NCBI GenBank assembly: GCA_036365145.1
Contig: JAEOAD010000026.1
Span: forward strand, 2,150,501 to 2,214,500
DNA: 64,000 nucleotides
Direction: 5' to 3'
Source: Orientallactaga sibirica
Taxonomy: Eukaryota > Chordata > Mammalia > Rodentia > Dipodidae
Shown here: one piece after another, positions 54,107-64,000 of the stretch
Position numbering within the stretch: the stretch's first letter is position 1
How the letters are laid out: every line of letters begins with the position of its first letter
The notes under the pieces: model-generated
Told to the model about the DNA's origin: nothing
The model's database searches: none
The model's input: only the letters and a program-made list of their open reading frames with translations
Program-made: the position numbers and the translations under genes

Positions 54107-54842
54107 GGCATGCCAGGGCCTCCAGCCACTGCAATTGAACTCCAGACGCATGTGCCACCTTGTGTGTCTGGTCTATGTGGGATCTGGGGAGTTGAACATG
54201 GGTGCTTAGTCTTTGCAGGCAAGTGTCTTAACTGGTAAGCCATCTCTCCAGCCCCTAATCTAGATATTTCTTTTTTTTAAATATATTTATTTTATTTTAT
54301 TTTTTTGGAGAGAGAGAGAGAGAGAGGGAGGGAGAAGGAGACAGTTAGAGAATGGGCGCGCCAGCAGTGTCTCAGCTGCTGAGAACGAAATCCAGATGTG
54401 TGCGCCCCCTTGTGGTCAAGTGCAGCATTGCGACCTTGTGTCACTGCATCTGGCTAAATGTGGGACTTGGAGGTTGGAACCGCTGGAGATTGGAACCAGT
54501 GTTCTTAGGCTTAGGATGCAGGTGCCTTAACCGCTAAGCCATCTCTCCAGTCCAAATCTAGATATTTCTATGCTCCAAATAATTTGAAGTTGGTAAAGGA
54601 ATCTTTTCTTAAAAAAAGTCACTTAAAATGTTTTATATTTCATTTATTTATTTGAGAGAGAGAGACAGATATAAAGAGAAAGAATGAGTGCACCAGGGCC
54701 TCTAGCCACTGCAAAGGAACTCTAGACACATGCCCCACCTTGTGCATCTGGCTTACGTGGGTACTGGGAAATCAAACCTATGTCCTTAGACTTTGCAGGC
54801 AAATGCTTTAACAGCTAAGCCATCTCTCTAGCCCCCTTTATT

Positions 54843-54881
<39 letters not shown>

Positions 54882-56046
54882 TTTTGTGGTTTTTTTCGAG
54901 GTAGGGTCTCACTCCAGCCCAGGCTGACCTGGAATTCACTATGTAGTCTCAGGGTGGCCTTGAACTCACAGCGATCCTCCTACCTCTACCTCCCGAATGC
55001 TGGGATTAAAGGCGTGCACCACCACTGAGAATTCTTAAGTGTCACTACCGTCCTATTTGCAGATTGGCACTTCTCTCTTTTCTGCAAACATTGGCAGTGG
55101 TCACTTGATGGGCCTGGCCGGGGAAGGCGCATCTTCCGGGATTGCTGTTGGGGCCTTAGAATGGAATGTAAGTACTACCATCTGCCTCGGCTCATCTCCG
55201 CGTCACTGTCCACATAAGAATCATACACATAAAACCTTGTTTTGGGGGCTGGAGAGATGGCTCAGCAGTTAAGGTGCTTGCCTGCGAAGCCTTCTAAGGA
55301 CCCAGGTTCGATTCCCCATTACCCACCTATAGACAGATGCACAAAGTGGCACATGCATCTGGAGTCCATTTGCAGTGGCTAGAGGCCCTGGTGCACCCAT
55401 TCTCTCTGTCTGTCCCTCTTCTCTCTCACTATCTGCTTGCAAATAAATAAATAAGTAAATAATAAATAAGTAAATAAATAATTTAAGAAAAAAAAAACCA
55501 CTACCGCCTCCTTGCTTTGGGCCTTGATGACATATTTAAGGTTTCTTGACAAGTAAGGAGAAAAGGAACCAAGGCTCTGGGTGTTTCCAAAGGGCTGTGG
55601 TCATCACGCTGGGTAGGTTCACAGGGCACAAACCTTAGGAAAACAGCGGAGAAAGAACTGTTAGGGGATTGGTCAGGTGTGTGTGTGTGTCCGGGGGAGG
55701 GCGAGCTCATGTTAACATGCAAATGAGGGCCTGGGGAGACGGCTCAGCAGGTAAACATACTTGCTTGCAAAACCTGCCAGCCTGGGTTCCATTCCCCAGT
55801 ACCTATGCAAAGCCAGATGCAGAAAGTGGTGCATGCGCCTGGAGTTCAGTTGAGGTGGCAAGAGGTCCTGTTGTGCACAGACCCTTCCTTTCTGTCGCTC
55901 TCTTTCCTCACAAATAAATAAAAATTTAAATTTAAAAAAATATATAAAATTAAATGTATATTTACATTGTTATTCATGTACCAATACATGTACATATGTA
56001 TGTATGTATGTGTGTACATATATTTGCTCCACCATGGTCCAGTAGG

Positions 56047-56093
<47 letters not shown>

Positions 56094-58551
56094 CTACCTT
56101 TTGTAGTACATATGGAGAATGGGTTCAACAGTACTTTGAGATAGTCACCTACTTACTACAAATTTCCTAATTAATCTCTCAGGAAAACCAACTTCAACTA
56201 TAAACCATATAAAATATTGGATTATTTACTTAACTCATAGAATGAGTATATGATCAGAAATAAAAATTATTCACCCAAATTGTAAGTGAACCAAGCACGG
56301 TGGCGCACGCCTTTAATCCCAGCACTCGGGAGGCAGAGGTAGGATTGCTGTGAGGTTGAGGACAGCCTGAGACGACATAGTAAATTCCAGGTTAGCCTGG
56401 GCTAAGAGTGAGACCCTACCTTGAAAAATAAAAAACAAACAAATAAAATCCCCCACAAAATAATAACGAGTTTATTAATCTTGGGTTATTAATCTATCTA
56501 TATAAATCATTTGCTTTCTTTTGATAAGTCAGAAAGGTTCACACTTTTCAAGTTTCATCTTTCTTCTTATAGACTATAAAAATCAACACTACAGAGTCCA
56601 AATCTGCAGAGTCCAAACCTAATAAAAAAGCTTTTTCCTTTACTGCCACTTCCTTCATAATTTTCTTTTAAAAATTTTATTTATTTATTTATTTAGTTTT
56701 TGAGAGAGACACAGAGAGAGAGAGAGAGAGAGGGAGAGGGAGAGGGAGACAGATAGAGATGGGTGCGCCAGCAGTCTCTCAGCTGCTGTGAACGAAATCC
56801 AGATGTGTTCGCCCCCTTATGGTCAAGTGCAGCATTGTGCCCTTGCGTCTCTTTGCATCTGGCTAAACGTGGGACCTGGAGATTGGAACCAGCGTTCTTA
56901 GGCTTAGGAGGCAGGCGCCTTAACCGCTAAGCCATCTCTCCAGCCTAAAAATATTATTTATTTATTTATTTGAGAGAGAGAGAGAAAGAGGCAGACAGAG
57001 AGATAGAGAGAATAGGCACACCAGGACCTTCAGCCACTGCAAATGAACTCAGACACATGTGCCATTCCTCTCTTCCCTCCCTTCCCCTCCCCTCCCCTCC
57101 CCTCTCCTCCTTTCCCTTCTCCTCCCCTCCCCTCCCCTACTTTCCCCTCCGTTCCTCTTCCCTTTTCCCTCCCCTCCCGTCCCCTCTTTTCCCTTCCTTT
57201 CCTCTCCCTTTTTCCTCCCATCCTCTTTTCTTTTTTTCTCTTCCTCCCTCCCTTCATTTTTATTTTATTTATTTATTTGGAGAGAGAGAGAGAGAATGAG
57301 AATGCATGGGTGTGCCAGGGCCTCCTGCCATTGCCATTGAACTCCAGATGCATGTACCACTTTGTGCATCTGGCTGTACATGGGTCCTGGGATTCAAACC
57401 CAGTCAGGCCTTGCAGGCAATTCCTTTAGCCACTGAGCCATCTCTCTAGCTACCATATTCGTCTGGTTTATGTGGGTTCTGGGAAATCGAACCTGGGCCC
57501 TTAGGCTTCCCAAGCAAGAGCCTTAAATGTTAAACCATCTCTCCAGCCCCCAAATATCCACATTTTATTTTTGAGACAAAGTCTCACTGTATAGTCTTGG
57601 CTTGCCTAAAACTTCCTGTGTAGACCAGGATGAACTCGAAGTTGTGGCAATCCATTTGCCTCTGCTTTTCGAGTTCTGGAATTACAGGTGTGAGTGACCA
57701 AGCCCAGGCACTTTCCTTTTCTTTTTTAAATTATCTTTTAAGTTTATTTATAAGCCAGCTTCATTCCTATTTAGGGGCAGATGAGCAATACATTTAAACA
57801 AACGATACATTTAAAAATTAACACCTTGAGCAGGGCGTGGTGACACACACCTTTAATCCCAGCACTCAGGAGGCAGAGGTAGGAGGATTGCTATGAGTTT
57901 GAGGTCACCCTGAGACTACATAGTGAATTCCAGGTTCGCCTGGGCTAGAGTGAAACCCTACCTTGAAAAATTTAAAAAAAAAAAAAATTAACACCTTGGC
58001 AGTTGGCTCAATTAGCCCTCCAAATTAATAATCTTTGGTAGGTAAAGATTGTTTGCCTGAAAGTTAAATTCCTGGTACTGAAAGGTGTATTTGGGGCCGT
58101 AATTTGTAAGTTCCAATTAGTGGTACATTATCAAACTCAAGGAAGGCTTGCGCTTGCAGCTCGTTTAAGACCTCGAGTCAGGCGTGGTGGCGCACGGCTT
58201 TAATCCAGCACTCGGGAGGCAGAGGTAGGAGGATCACTGTGAGTTCGAGGCCACCCTGAGACTACATAGTGACTTCCAGGTCAGCCTGAGCTAGAGTGAG
58301 ACCCTACCTCAGAAAACCAAAAACACAAAAAGCACTTGACTTACATACTACACAAGTCTCTGACTTAATTGTTCTATTTATTCTTGGTTTCAGATGATAT
58401 TTATGCTTTTTATTCTCGGTTGGATATTTGTTCCCATTTATGCTAAGGCTGGGGTAAGTGTCTGTCAGCTTTATTACTTACAATTTTTTTCCTCATAAAT
58501 TTCACCTGTGTACTAAAGACAACTCGGGAGGAGAAGTTAAGTTTTAAAAAT

Positions 58552-58590
<39 letters not shown>

Positions 58591-58593
58591 TTT

Positions 58594-58624
<31 letters not shown>

Positions 58625-61600
58625 AGGGACAGGCACACACAGAGAATGGGCATGCCAGGGCCTCCAGCCACTGCAAACGAACTCCAGATGCGTGTGCTTC
58701 CTTGTGCATCTGGTTTATGTGGGTCCTGGGGAATGGAACCTGGGTCCTTTGGCTTTGCAGGCAAACACCTTTAACCTCCAAGCCACCCCTTGAGCCTAAG
58801 TTAAGTTTCCTTTTTTATTTTTTTTATTTTTATTTTTTATTTTATTTTATTTTTTTTGGTTTTGCAAAGTAGGGTCTCACTCTAGCCCAGGCTGACCTGA
58901 AATTCACTATGTAGTCTCAGGGTGGCCTCGAACTCACGGCGATCCTCCCACCTCTGCCTCCCGGGTGCTGGGATGAAAGGCGTGCGCCACCACGCCCGGC
59001 AAGTTTCCTTTTTTAAAATCCAAAACATTTAAACTAAAAAATAACGAAAAGAAAAAAACAGAAAACATTTAAACTATTATAAAAATCAGACAGGTAAATG
59101 AAGAGAGCAACGGGAGATTCAGGACCCCGAGTATGCTAGCTCTCCCGACTGATTTGCTTACTGGTCATGACTTCACGCAAAATCCAAACGGGGTGTTTTG
59201 AGGAACATGTATTCTTAAATACATGTCTAAGTGTAGAAGAGCAAAAATAGCAAAGACATTGCTGTCAAAAAGAGACAAAACCGCCCTATCAAATATCAAT
59301 ATTTTCTTTTTTAAAAAAATATTTTATAATTATTTATTTATTTGACAGAGAGAGAGAGAGAGAGAAAGAGGGAGAGAGAAAGAGGGAGAGAGAAAGAGAA
59401 GGAATGGGCACACCAGGGCCACCAGCCACTGCAAACAAACTCCAGATGCATGCACCCTCTTGTGCATCTAGCTAACGTGGGTCCTGGGGAATCGAACCTG
59501 GGTCCTTTGGCTTTGCAGGCAAATGCCTTAACCACTAAGCCATTCCTCCAGCCCTCAAATATCAATATTAAAAAATATTTTATTATGCCGGGCGTGGTGA
59601 CACATGCCTTTAATCCCAGCACTTGGGAGGCTGAGGTAGGAGGATTGCCATGAGTTCAAGGCTACCCGGAGACTACATAGTGAATTCCAGGTCAGCCTGA
59701 GCTAGACTAAGATCCTACCTTGAAAAAATCACCCCCAAAATTATTTTTATATATTCACTAGTGGGGGGTGGGGGGCTGGAATCCTAGTTTCTGGAAGGAG
59801 CAGTGTTTTGTCTTTCTTCTTCCTTTATTTTTCTCATCCTGATGGATGCCCATGGCAGTGACCCCATGTCCTGTATTCCTGGGCCATTTTCCATGACATG
59901 ACAAGTGGGCACTTTGTAAGGAGCGCTCATCCCTGTAACCTTCGCATGCGCTGTCTGACGGTGACCTGACTTGTTGCCGGTACAGGTGGTGACACTGCCG
60001 GAGTATCTGCGGAAAAGGTTTGGCAGCATCCGGATGCAGCGGCTCTTCTCTGTCATGTTTTTACTCATCTTTGTCTTCAGCAGGATCCCAGTGAGTTATA
60101 GAAAAGCGACCCCAAGATATAGAACATTCCAGAACGAGAATACAACCAAAACAACCCCAATAGGCAGGACTTGGGATTCCGAAATATGATCCAATTTATA
60201 TTAGGGCCTCCGTTATGTTAGAAAGTAGCTTAACTGTGTCTAATTTTACCATTAATAACTTAATAATATTTTCTTTTTATTTTTAAATGTGGATTCTCAA
60301 AGAACTAAATCCACACAAGAATAGGATTTTATTTATTTATTTACTTGAGAGAGAGAGAGAAATAGGCAGACAGAAAGAGAAAGAATGGCCGGGCGTGGTG
60401 GCGCACGCCTTTAATCCCAGCACTCGGGAGGCAGAGGTAGGAGGATCGCCGAGAGTTCGAGGCCACCCTGAGACTACAGAGTGAATTCCAGGTCAGCCTG
60501 GGCCAGAGTGAGACCCTGCCTTGCAAAACCAAAAAAAAAAAAAAAAAAAAAAAAAGAAAGAGAAAGAATGAGTGCACCACAGCCATTGCAAATGAACCCC
60601 ACACCCATGTATCACCTTGTGCATTTGGCTTACTTGGGTATTGGGGAAATGAACCTGGGTCCTTAGGCTTTGCAGGCAAGTGCCTTAACCACTAAACCAT
60701 CTCTCCAGCCCAACCTAACGATATTTTGCACAACTATTAAAAGGCACAGGCATCTTTGTTACCTCTCCAGTGTAGATTACAGGTCCCTTCCTTGTATTCT
60801 CAAAGCACCTTGGATGTCCCCATCTCTTGTTATTAGGTAATGTGCTTGAAACAATAAAGGGGTCCCCTACGCCCTGACAAGAGACTCTTGGGCCAGACCA
60901 TAGGGCTGGACTGCTTGAGCCCCACCTGTCTCCCTGGCTTGCTGTCACTGCCTTCCCGTTACTCACCCTGCCTTACCAACGGGCTTATCCTCTCCTTAAG
61001 CCCTTTTACTGGCCCTCTGCTGTGTCTGCACTCCTCTTCCCTCCCCTCCCCTCCTCCCCCTTCTCCTCCTCTAGCGCTTTGCTTGGCAGACTCCCCCAGC
61101 ATTCCTTGGAAGAGGAACTTCACCTCCTTGGAGAGGCCTCATCTGTCTCAAGTCTGTGGCACTTTTTGAAAATTTTCTTTTTCCTTCCTTCCTCCTTCCC
61201 GTTCTCTCCCTCCCTCCCTCCCTTTTTCCTTCCTTTCTTTCTTTTGATTTTTTTTTCTTTTAAACTGAAGGCCTTAAACTCCAAGTAAACATCTCCTTGC
61301 CTCTTCAAACTTTTTTAATTTTTTATTTTATTATTATTATTAATTATTATTATTTTTTTTTGAGATAGGGTTTCACTGTAGTCCAGGCTGACCTGAAATT
61401 CACTATGTAGTCTCAGGGTGGCCTTGAACTCACAGCAATCCTCTGCCTCCTGAGTGCTGGGATTAAAGGCGTGCGCCACCATGCCCAGCTTCAAACATTT
61501 TTTTAGATTTTTATTTATTTATTAGAGATGGCGGGGGGGGGGGAGAGAAAGAGAGAGTGAGAATGGGTGCACCAGGATCTCTAGCCACTGCAAACAAACT

Positions 61601-61966
61601 CCAGATGCATGTGCCACTATGTGCATCTGGCTTACGTGGGACCTGGAGAATTGAACCTGGGTCCTTAGGCTTTGTAGGCAAGCTCCTTAACTGCTAAGCC
61701 ATCTCTCCAGCCCTTTCTTTTGGTTTTTTGGGGTAGGGTCTCACTCTAGTCCAGGCTGACTTGGAATTCACTATGTAGTCTCAGGGCCCATTTCTTTCTG
61801 GGGTGGTTGTTGGTTCCACTGGACACGAAGGTGCAGCTGAAGACCTTGTTTCCGTTTTAGCTGGACGTTTGCCTTGGTGCCCTGTCGTTGAAAATGGTTT
61901 GGCACATAGATGTTTACCAGGCTATGCTGGCCGTGTTGCTAATCACTGCAATGTATACCATCACAG
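48397..61966 (+). CDS. SGLT-family sodium/solute symporter (SLC5), first six exons, partial
   Basis: Plasma-membrane transporter of the sodium/glucose cotransporter family, incomplete at the right edge. Coding exons: 48397-48513, 53912-53983, 55063-55167, 58394-58453, 59986-60090, 61861-61966. They give 117+72+105+60+105+106 nt, about 188 residues, all in frame with GT/AG sites; exons 2-6 have the lengths of the SLC5A1 exons. Numbering offset to human SGLT1 is about +6. Recognisable segments: first helix (about 22-39), FFLAGR..TWW, NIGSGH (Asn72 and His77, matching SGLT1 Asn78 and His83), ALEWN with Glu96 (SGLT1 Glu102), GWIFVPIYAKAG, PEYLRKRFG, and ITAMYTIT. Diverged sites include AGEG for AGTG and RIP-LDVC for KIS-ADIF. 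N9-R-S is a possible outer glycosylation site. It resembles SLC5A1/SLC5A4 but is clearly distinct from what I remember of either. Substrate unknown. Confidence 0.88.
48762..49086 (+). repeat. Pyrimidine tract followed by a long purine tract
   Basis: 48762-48838 is nearly all C and T (CTTTT, CCTTT). 48843-49086 is nearly all G and A in GGGAGA units, about 245 bases. The purine part looks like an expansion of the GA-rich tail of the antisense Dip that follows (to about 49240). Confidence 0.9.
49087..53911. mobile_element. SLC5-like intron 1, SINE-dense
   Basis: Dip antisense to 49240 and 49280-49480; B1 antisense 49510-49652; LINE-like unassigned 49690-49930; B1 antisense 50075-50215; Dip antisense 50480-50695; B1 sense 50760-50900; Dip sense 50905-51060; Dip antisense 51290-51470; B1 antisense 51780-51920 and 51940-52035; long-form Dip antisense 52035-52245; old repeat 52330-52575; single-copy 52575-52960; B1 sense 52985-53120; Dip antisense 53165-53355; Dip sense 53588-53790. 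Confidence 0.7.
53408..53461 (+). repeat. (CT)n(GT)n compound microsatellite
   Basis: About 14 CT units followed directly by about 13 GT units, in SLC5-like intron 1. Confidence 0.95.
53912..53983 (+). CDS. SLC5-like exon 2
   Basis: 24 codons, AILTHDRATIKDFFLAGRNL then TWWL, the same length as in SLC5A1. Acceptor TTTTAG|GCT, donor TTG|GTAAGT. Confidence 0.9.
53984..55062 (-). mobile_element. SLC5-like intron 2, four SINEs
   Basis: Dip antisense 54065-54255; long-form Dip antisense 54300-54555 with a CTCF-like motif; Dip antisense 54645-54832; (TTTA)n 54840-54883; B1 antisense 54890-55025, ending about 37 bases before exon 3. Confidence 0.8.
54400..54418 (-). promoter_or_regulatory. CTCF-like motif within a Dip SINE
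   Basis: The minus strand reads TGACCACAAGGGGGCGCAC, about 15 of 19 positions matching the common CTCF consensus as I recall it. Confidence 0.5.
55063..55167 (+). CDS. SLC5-like exon 3 (sugar- and sodium-site region)
   Basis: 35 codons starting IGTSLFSANIGSGHLMGLAG and ending ALEWN. It carries the equivalents of SGLT1 Asn78, His83 and Glu102, all conserved. Ala76-Ser77 of SGLT1 are swapped to Ser-Ala. Acceptor TGCAG|ATT, donor AAT|GTAAGT. Confidence 0.93.
56807..56825 (-). promoter_or_regulatory. CTCF-like motif within a Dip SINE
   Basis: The minus strand reads TGACCATAAGGGGGCGAAC, a weaker version of the motif in the other long-form Dip copies. Confidence 0.35.
57063..57256 (+). repeat. 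Polypyrimidine tract (CCCCT)n
   Basis: Nearly 200 bases of C and T, with CCCCT units at the left becoming mixed, inside Dip sequence. Confidence 0.9.
58394..58453 (+). CDS. SLC5-like exon 4
   Basis: 20 codons, MIFMLFILGWIFVPIYAKAG, a membrane helix with the family's GW.FVPIY motif. Acceptor TTTCAG|ATG, donor GGG|GTAAGT. Confidence 0.9.
58454..59985. mobile_element. SLC5-like intron 4 with SINEs
   Basis: (TTTA)n 58546-58592 leading into Dip antisense to 58795; B1 antisense 58850-59002; single-copy 59005-59300; Dip antisense 59335-59555; B1 sense 59588-59735; single-copy to the exon. Confidence 0.75.
59986..60090 (+). CDS. SLC5-like exon 5
   Basis: 35 codons, VVTLPEYLRKRFGSIRMQRL to FVFSRIP. 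PEYLRKRFG is a family hallmark. SGLT1 Lys157-Ile-Ser159 is Arg151-Ile-Pro153 here. Acceptor TACAG|GTGG, donor CCA|GTGAGT. Confidence 0.92.
60091..61860. mobile_element. SLC5-like intron 5 with a nested B1
   Basis: Dip antisense 60330-60715 split by a B1 sense (60388-60552), with AGAAAGAGAAAGAATG on both sides; single-copy 60720-61160; CT-rich 61170-61260; B1 antisense 61360-61490; Dip antisense 61505-61715; B1 antisense fragment 61730-61790. Confidence 0.75.
61861..61966 (+). CDS. SLC5-like exon 6
   Basis: 35 codons plus one base, LDVCLGALSLKMVWHIDVYQ to ITAMYTIT. Asp155 and Gly159 match SGLT1 Asp161 and Gly165. Acceptor TTTTAG|CTG, donor ACAG|GTGAGG. The next exon is outside the window. Confidence 0.9.
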
Positions 61967-62755
61967 GTGAGGTTGTCCAAACCATGCAGGGAAGTGTATG
62001 TATGTATTTTATTTATTTATTTGTTTACTTTGAGAGAGAGAGAGAGAGAGAGAGAGAGGGGAGGGGGAGAGGGAGAAGGAGAGGAAGAGAGAGAGAGAGA
62101 GAGAGGCAGTTAGAGAGAGAGGATGGGCGTGCCAGGGCCTCCAGCCACTGCAAATGAACTCCAGATGCATGTGCCACTTTGTGCATCTGGCTTATGTGGG
62201 TCCTGGGGAATCAAGCTTGGGTCCTTAGGCTTTGGGTCCTCCAGCCCTAGGCGAGGTAGTGTCTCACTCTAGCTTTGAATTCACTATGTAGTCTCAGGGT
62301 GGCAACTCATGGTGATCCTCCCACCTCTTAACTGCTGGGATTAAGCCATCTCTCCAGCCCTATTTCTTTTAAATAATTTATTTCTGTATTTTCAAACAGA
62401 GAGACAGAGAGAGAGAGAGAGGGAGAATGAGCATGACTGGGCATCAGTGAACTTCAGGTGCATGCACTATTTTGTGTGCCTGGCTTTCTGTGGGTACTGG
62501 GGAATCGATCCAAGGTCATTAGCAAATGCCTTTATTCTCTCTTGCTGTCTCTTTCTCAAATGAATAAATAAAAATATTTAATAAATATTTCTCTTCAAAA
62601 ATTTTAAGTAAAACTTAAGCCAGGCGTGGTGGCGCACGCCTTTAATCCCAGCACTCGGGAGGCACAGGTAGGAGGATCGCCGTGAGTTCAAGGCCACCCT
62701 GAGGCTACATAGTTAATTCCAGGTCAGCCTGGGCCAGAGTGAGACCCTACCCTCC

Positions 62756-62787
<32 letters not shown>

Positions 62788-64000
62788 AAGTAAAACTTTA
62801 TTTAAAATTATTTAAAAGAAATATTAAAAAATCAAACCAATAGTCTAATTTTTTAAAAAAAGGAATCCCACTGAAGACCAAGAGCCATCAATATGACAAG
62901 AAAAGATAGCTGACTGCTCAGCATGAGATGAGTCCCTGCTAGCACATCTTCCAGGGTCCAGGAGTCATCACAGATAAAGTGGCCATTTAAACATGAGTGC
63001 TGCTCTCGCTGCTAGACTGACAACCTGCTGCAGGGAGGAGGTGGGAGACACTGAGGACACTCAAAGCTCACCAAAGCAGAAATCCAGAGGTGGCAGAGAG
63101 CTCAACACTCAAGTAGACTTATAAGTAACACACCTGCCAAGGTTCAGGGAACATTGCAGAAGAGGAGGCGGAAAGAATGTAAGAGCCACAGGGTGGGAAG
63201 GAGAACCCCGAGTCATTGTCTCCCTACCCCACAGAGACTGACTGATGCATTCATAACCCCATGATGAATACCAGTAACCCCACTGAGGAGGGCCCCCTAT
63301 GGAATGGGGACGGGGAGAGGGGACATAAGAGAATAATCCGAGGAGGGTGGGGACAACATGCAATTTGTTCAAACAGTAAAGTTCATAATTGAAAAAAGAG
63401 GGCCTGAAAAGGTGGCTTAGTGGTAAAGGCGCTTGACTGCAAAGCCAAAGGATCCAGGGTTCGATTCCCCAGGATCCACAAAAGCCAGATGCACAAGGTG
63501 GTGCATATGCCTGGAATTTGTTTGCAGTGGCTAGAGGCCCTGGCACATCCAGTCTCTCTTTCAAATAAGTAAATAAACATAAAATATTATAAGAAAAGTT
63601 TAAAAATATTTTAGAGCCGGGCATGGTGGTGCACGCCTTTAATCCCAACACTCGGGAGGCAGAGGTAGGAGGATCGCCGAGAGTTCGAGGCCACCCTGAG
63701 ACTACATAGTTAATTCCAGGTCAGCCTGGACCAGAGTGAGACCCTACCTCGAAAAACCAAAAAAAAAAAATTTAGAAAAAAAAGTAAAGAGATTAAGCCT
63801 AAAAAAAGAATGCAGAGACAGGCCATGAAGGACGTCAAAGGGAGGAAACAGGAAGGACCCAAACTAAATGACGTCATGAAAAGACTCACTGATGTAAAAT
63901 CACAGAACTGACTGGGAGGTGGGGAGGAGAGGGGCGTGCAGAGCAGGTGGCAGGTTGCTGTCAGCGGAGCAGCGGATGTAAGAAGTTCCTTTCTCTTCCC
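61967..64000. mobile_element. SLC5-like intron 6 to the window edge
   Basis: Dip antisense 62015-62245 with a long GA tract; broken B1 and Dip pieces 62250-62540; B1 sense 62620-62760 with a long A tail; LINE-like piece (separate entry); Dip sense 63400-63580; B1 sense 63618-63760; single-copy 63780-64000 with a palindromic TGACGTCA at 63869-63876. No exon recognised here. Confidence 0.7.
62870..63395 (+). mobile_element. LINE-like 3'-end fragment, uninterrupted copy
   Basis: Shares CACACCTGCCAAGGTTCAGG-like and GGAAAGAATGTAAGAGCC sequence with 4497-4918 and 44642-45399, but has no SINE at the AAAGAATGTAAG site. It therefore shows the state before insertion. Confidence 0.55.

Larger units (their letters stand above)
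55168..58393. mobile_element. SLC5-like intron 3, SINEs and simple repeats
   Basis: Dip sense 55247-55460 and 55725-55930; (CA)n 56049-56089; single-copy 56090-56285; B1 sense 56290-56435; single-copy 56460-56680; long-form Dip antisense 56690-56948; a Dip antisense 56960-57062 broken by a CCCCT-rich tract 57063-57256; Dip antisense 57265-57450; fragments to 57550; B1-like antisense 57560-57710; B1 sense 57825-57970 and 58172-58320. Confidence 0.7.

Overview
The window is mammalian nuclear DNA from a rodent, most likely a jerboa or close relative (Dipodoidea). This rests on two SINE families that occur well over a hundred times in total. One is a B1-type (7SL-derived) element. The other is a tRNA-derived element of the B2 superfamily with a TC-rich, AATAAATAAA-ending tail, which matches my memory of the jerboa 'Dip' SINE; I use that name below. 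Species was not tested by any search.

The left half is a conserved block known from human 22q11.23 and mouse chromosome 10. In order it holds: the first three coding exons of SMARCB1 (minus strand, running off the left edge), complete MMP11 (minus, 8 exons), complete CHCHD10 (plus, 4 exons) and complete VPREB3 (plus, 2 exons). In all four genes the exons join in frame with GT/AG splice sites and give proteins of the expected length. MMP11 and CHCHD10 lie head to head across about 4 kb. C22orf15, expected between CHCHD10 and VPREB3, was not found. A decayed C2H2 zinc-finger gene with a GC-rich leader (35.6-36.3 kb) sits where human ZNF70 would be.

From 48.4 kb to the right edge lie the first six coding exons of a plus-strand sodium/solute symporter gene of the SGLT (SLC5) family. 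Its exon lengths and phases match SLC5A1, but its residues are clearly diverged from SLC5A1 and SLC5A4 as I remember them, and it cannot be named with confidence. It is the least explained gene here.

The genes have no shared pathway: a chromatin remodelling subunit, a secreted protease, a mitochondrial intermembrane-space protein, a pre-B-cell receptor component and a membrane transporter. Almost all the rest is SINEs, a few 5'-truncated LINE-like pieces, ID-like elements and simple repeats. The strongest non-genic observation is that a longer Dip subfamily carries a close match to the CTCF core motif in several copies.
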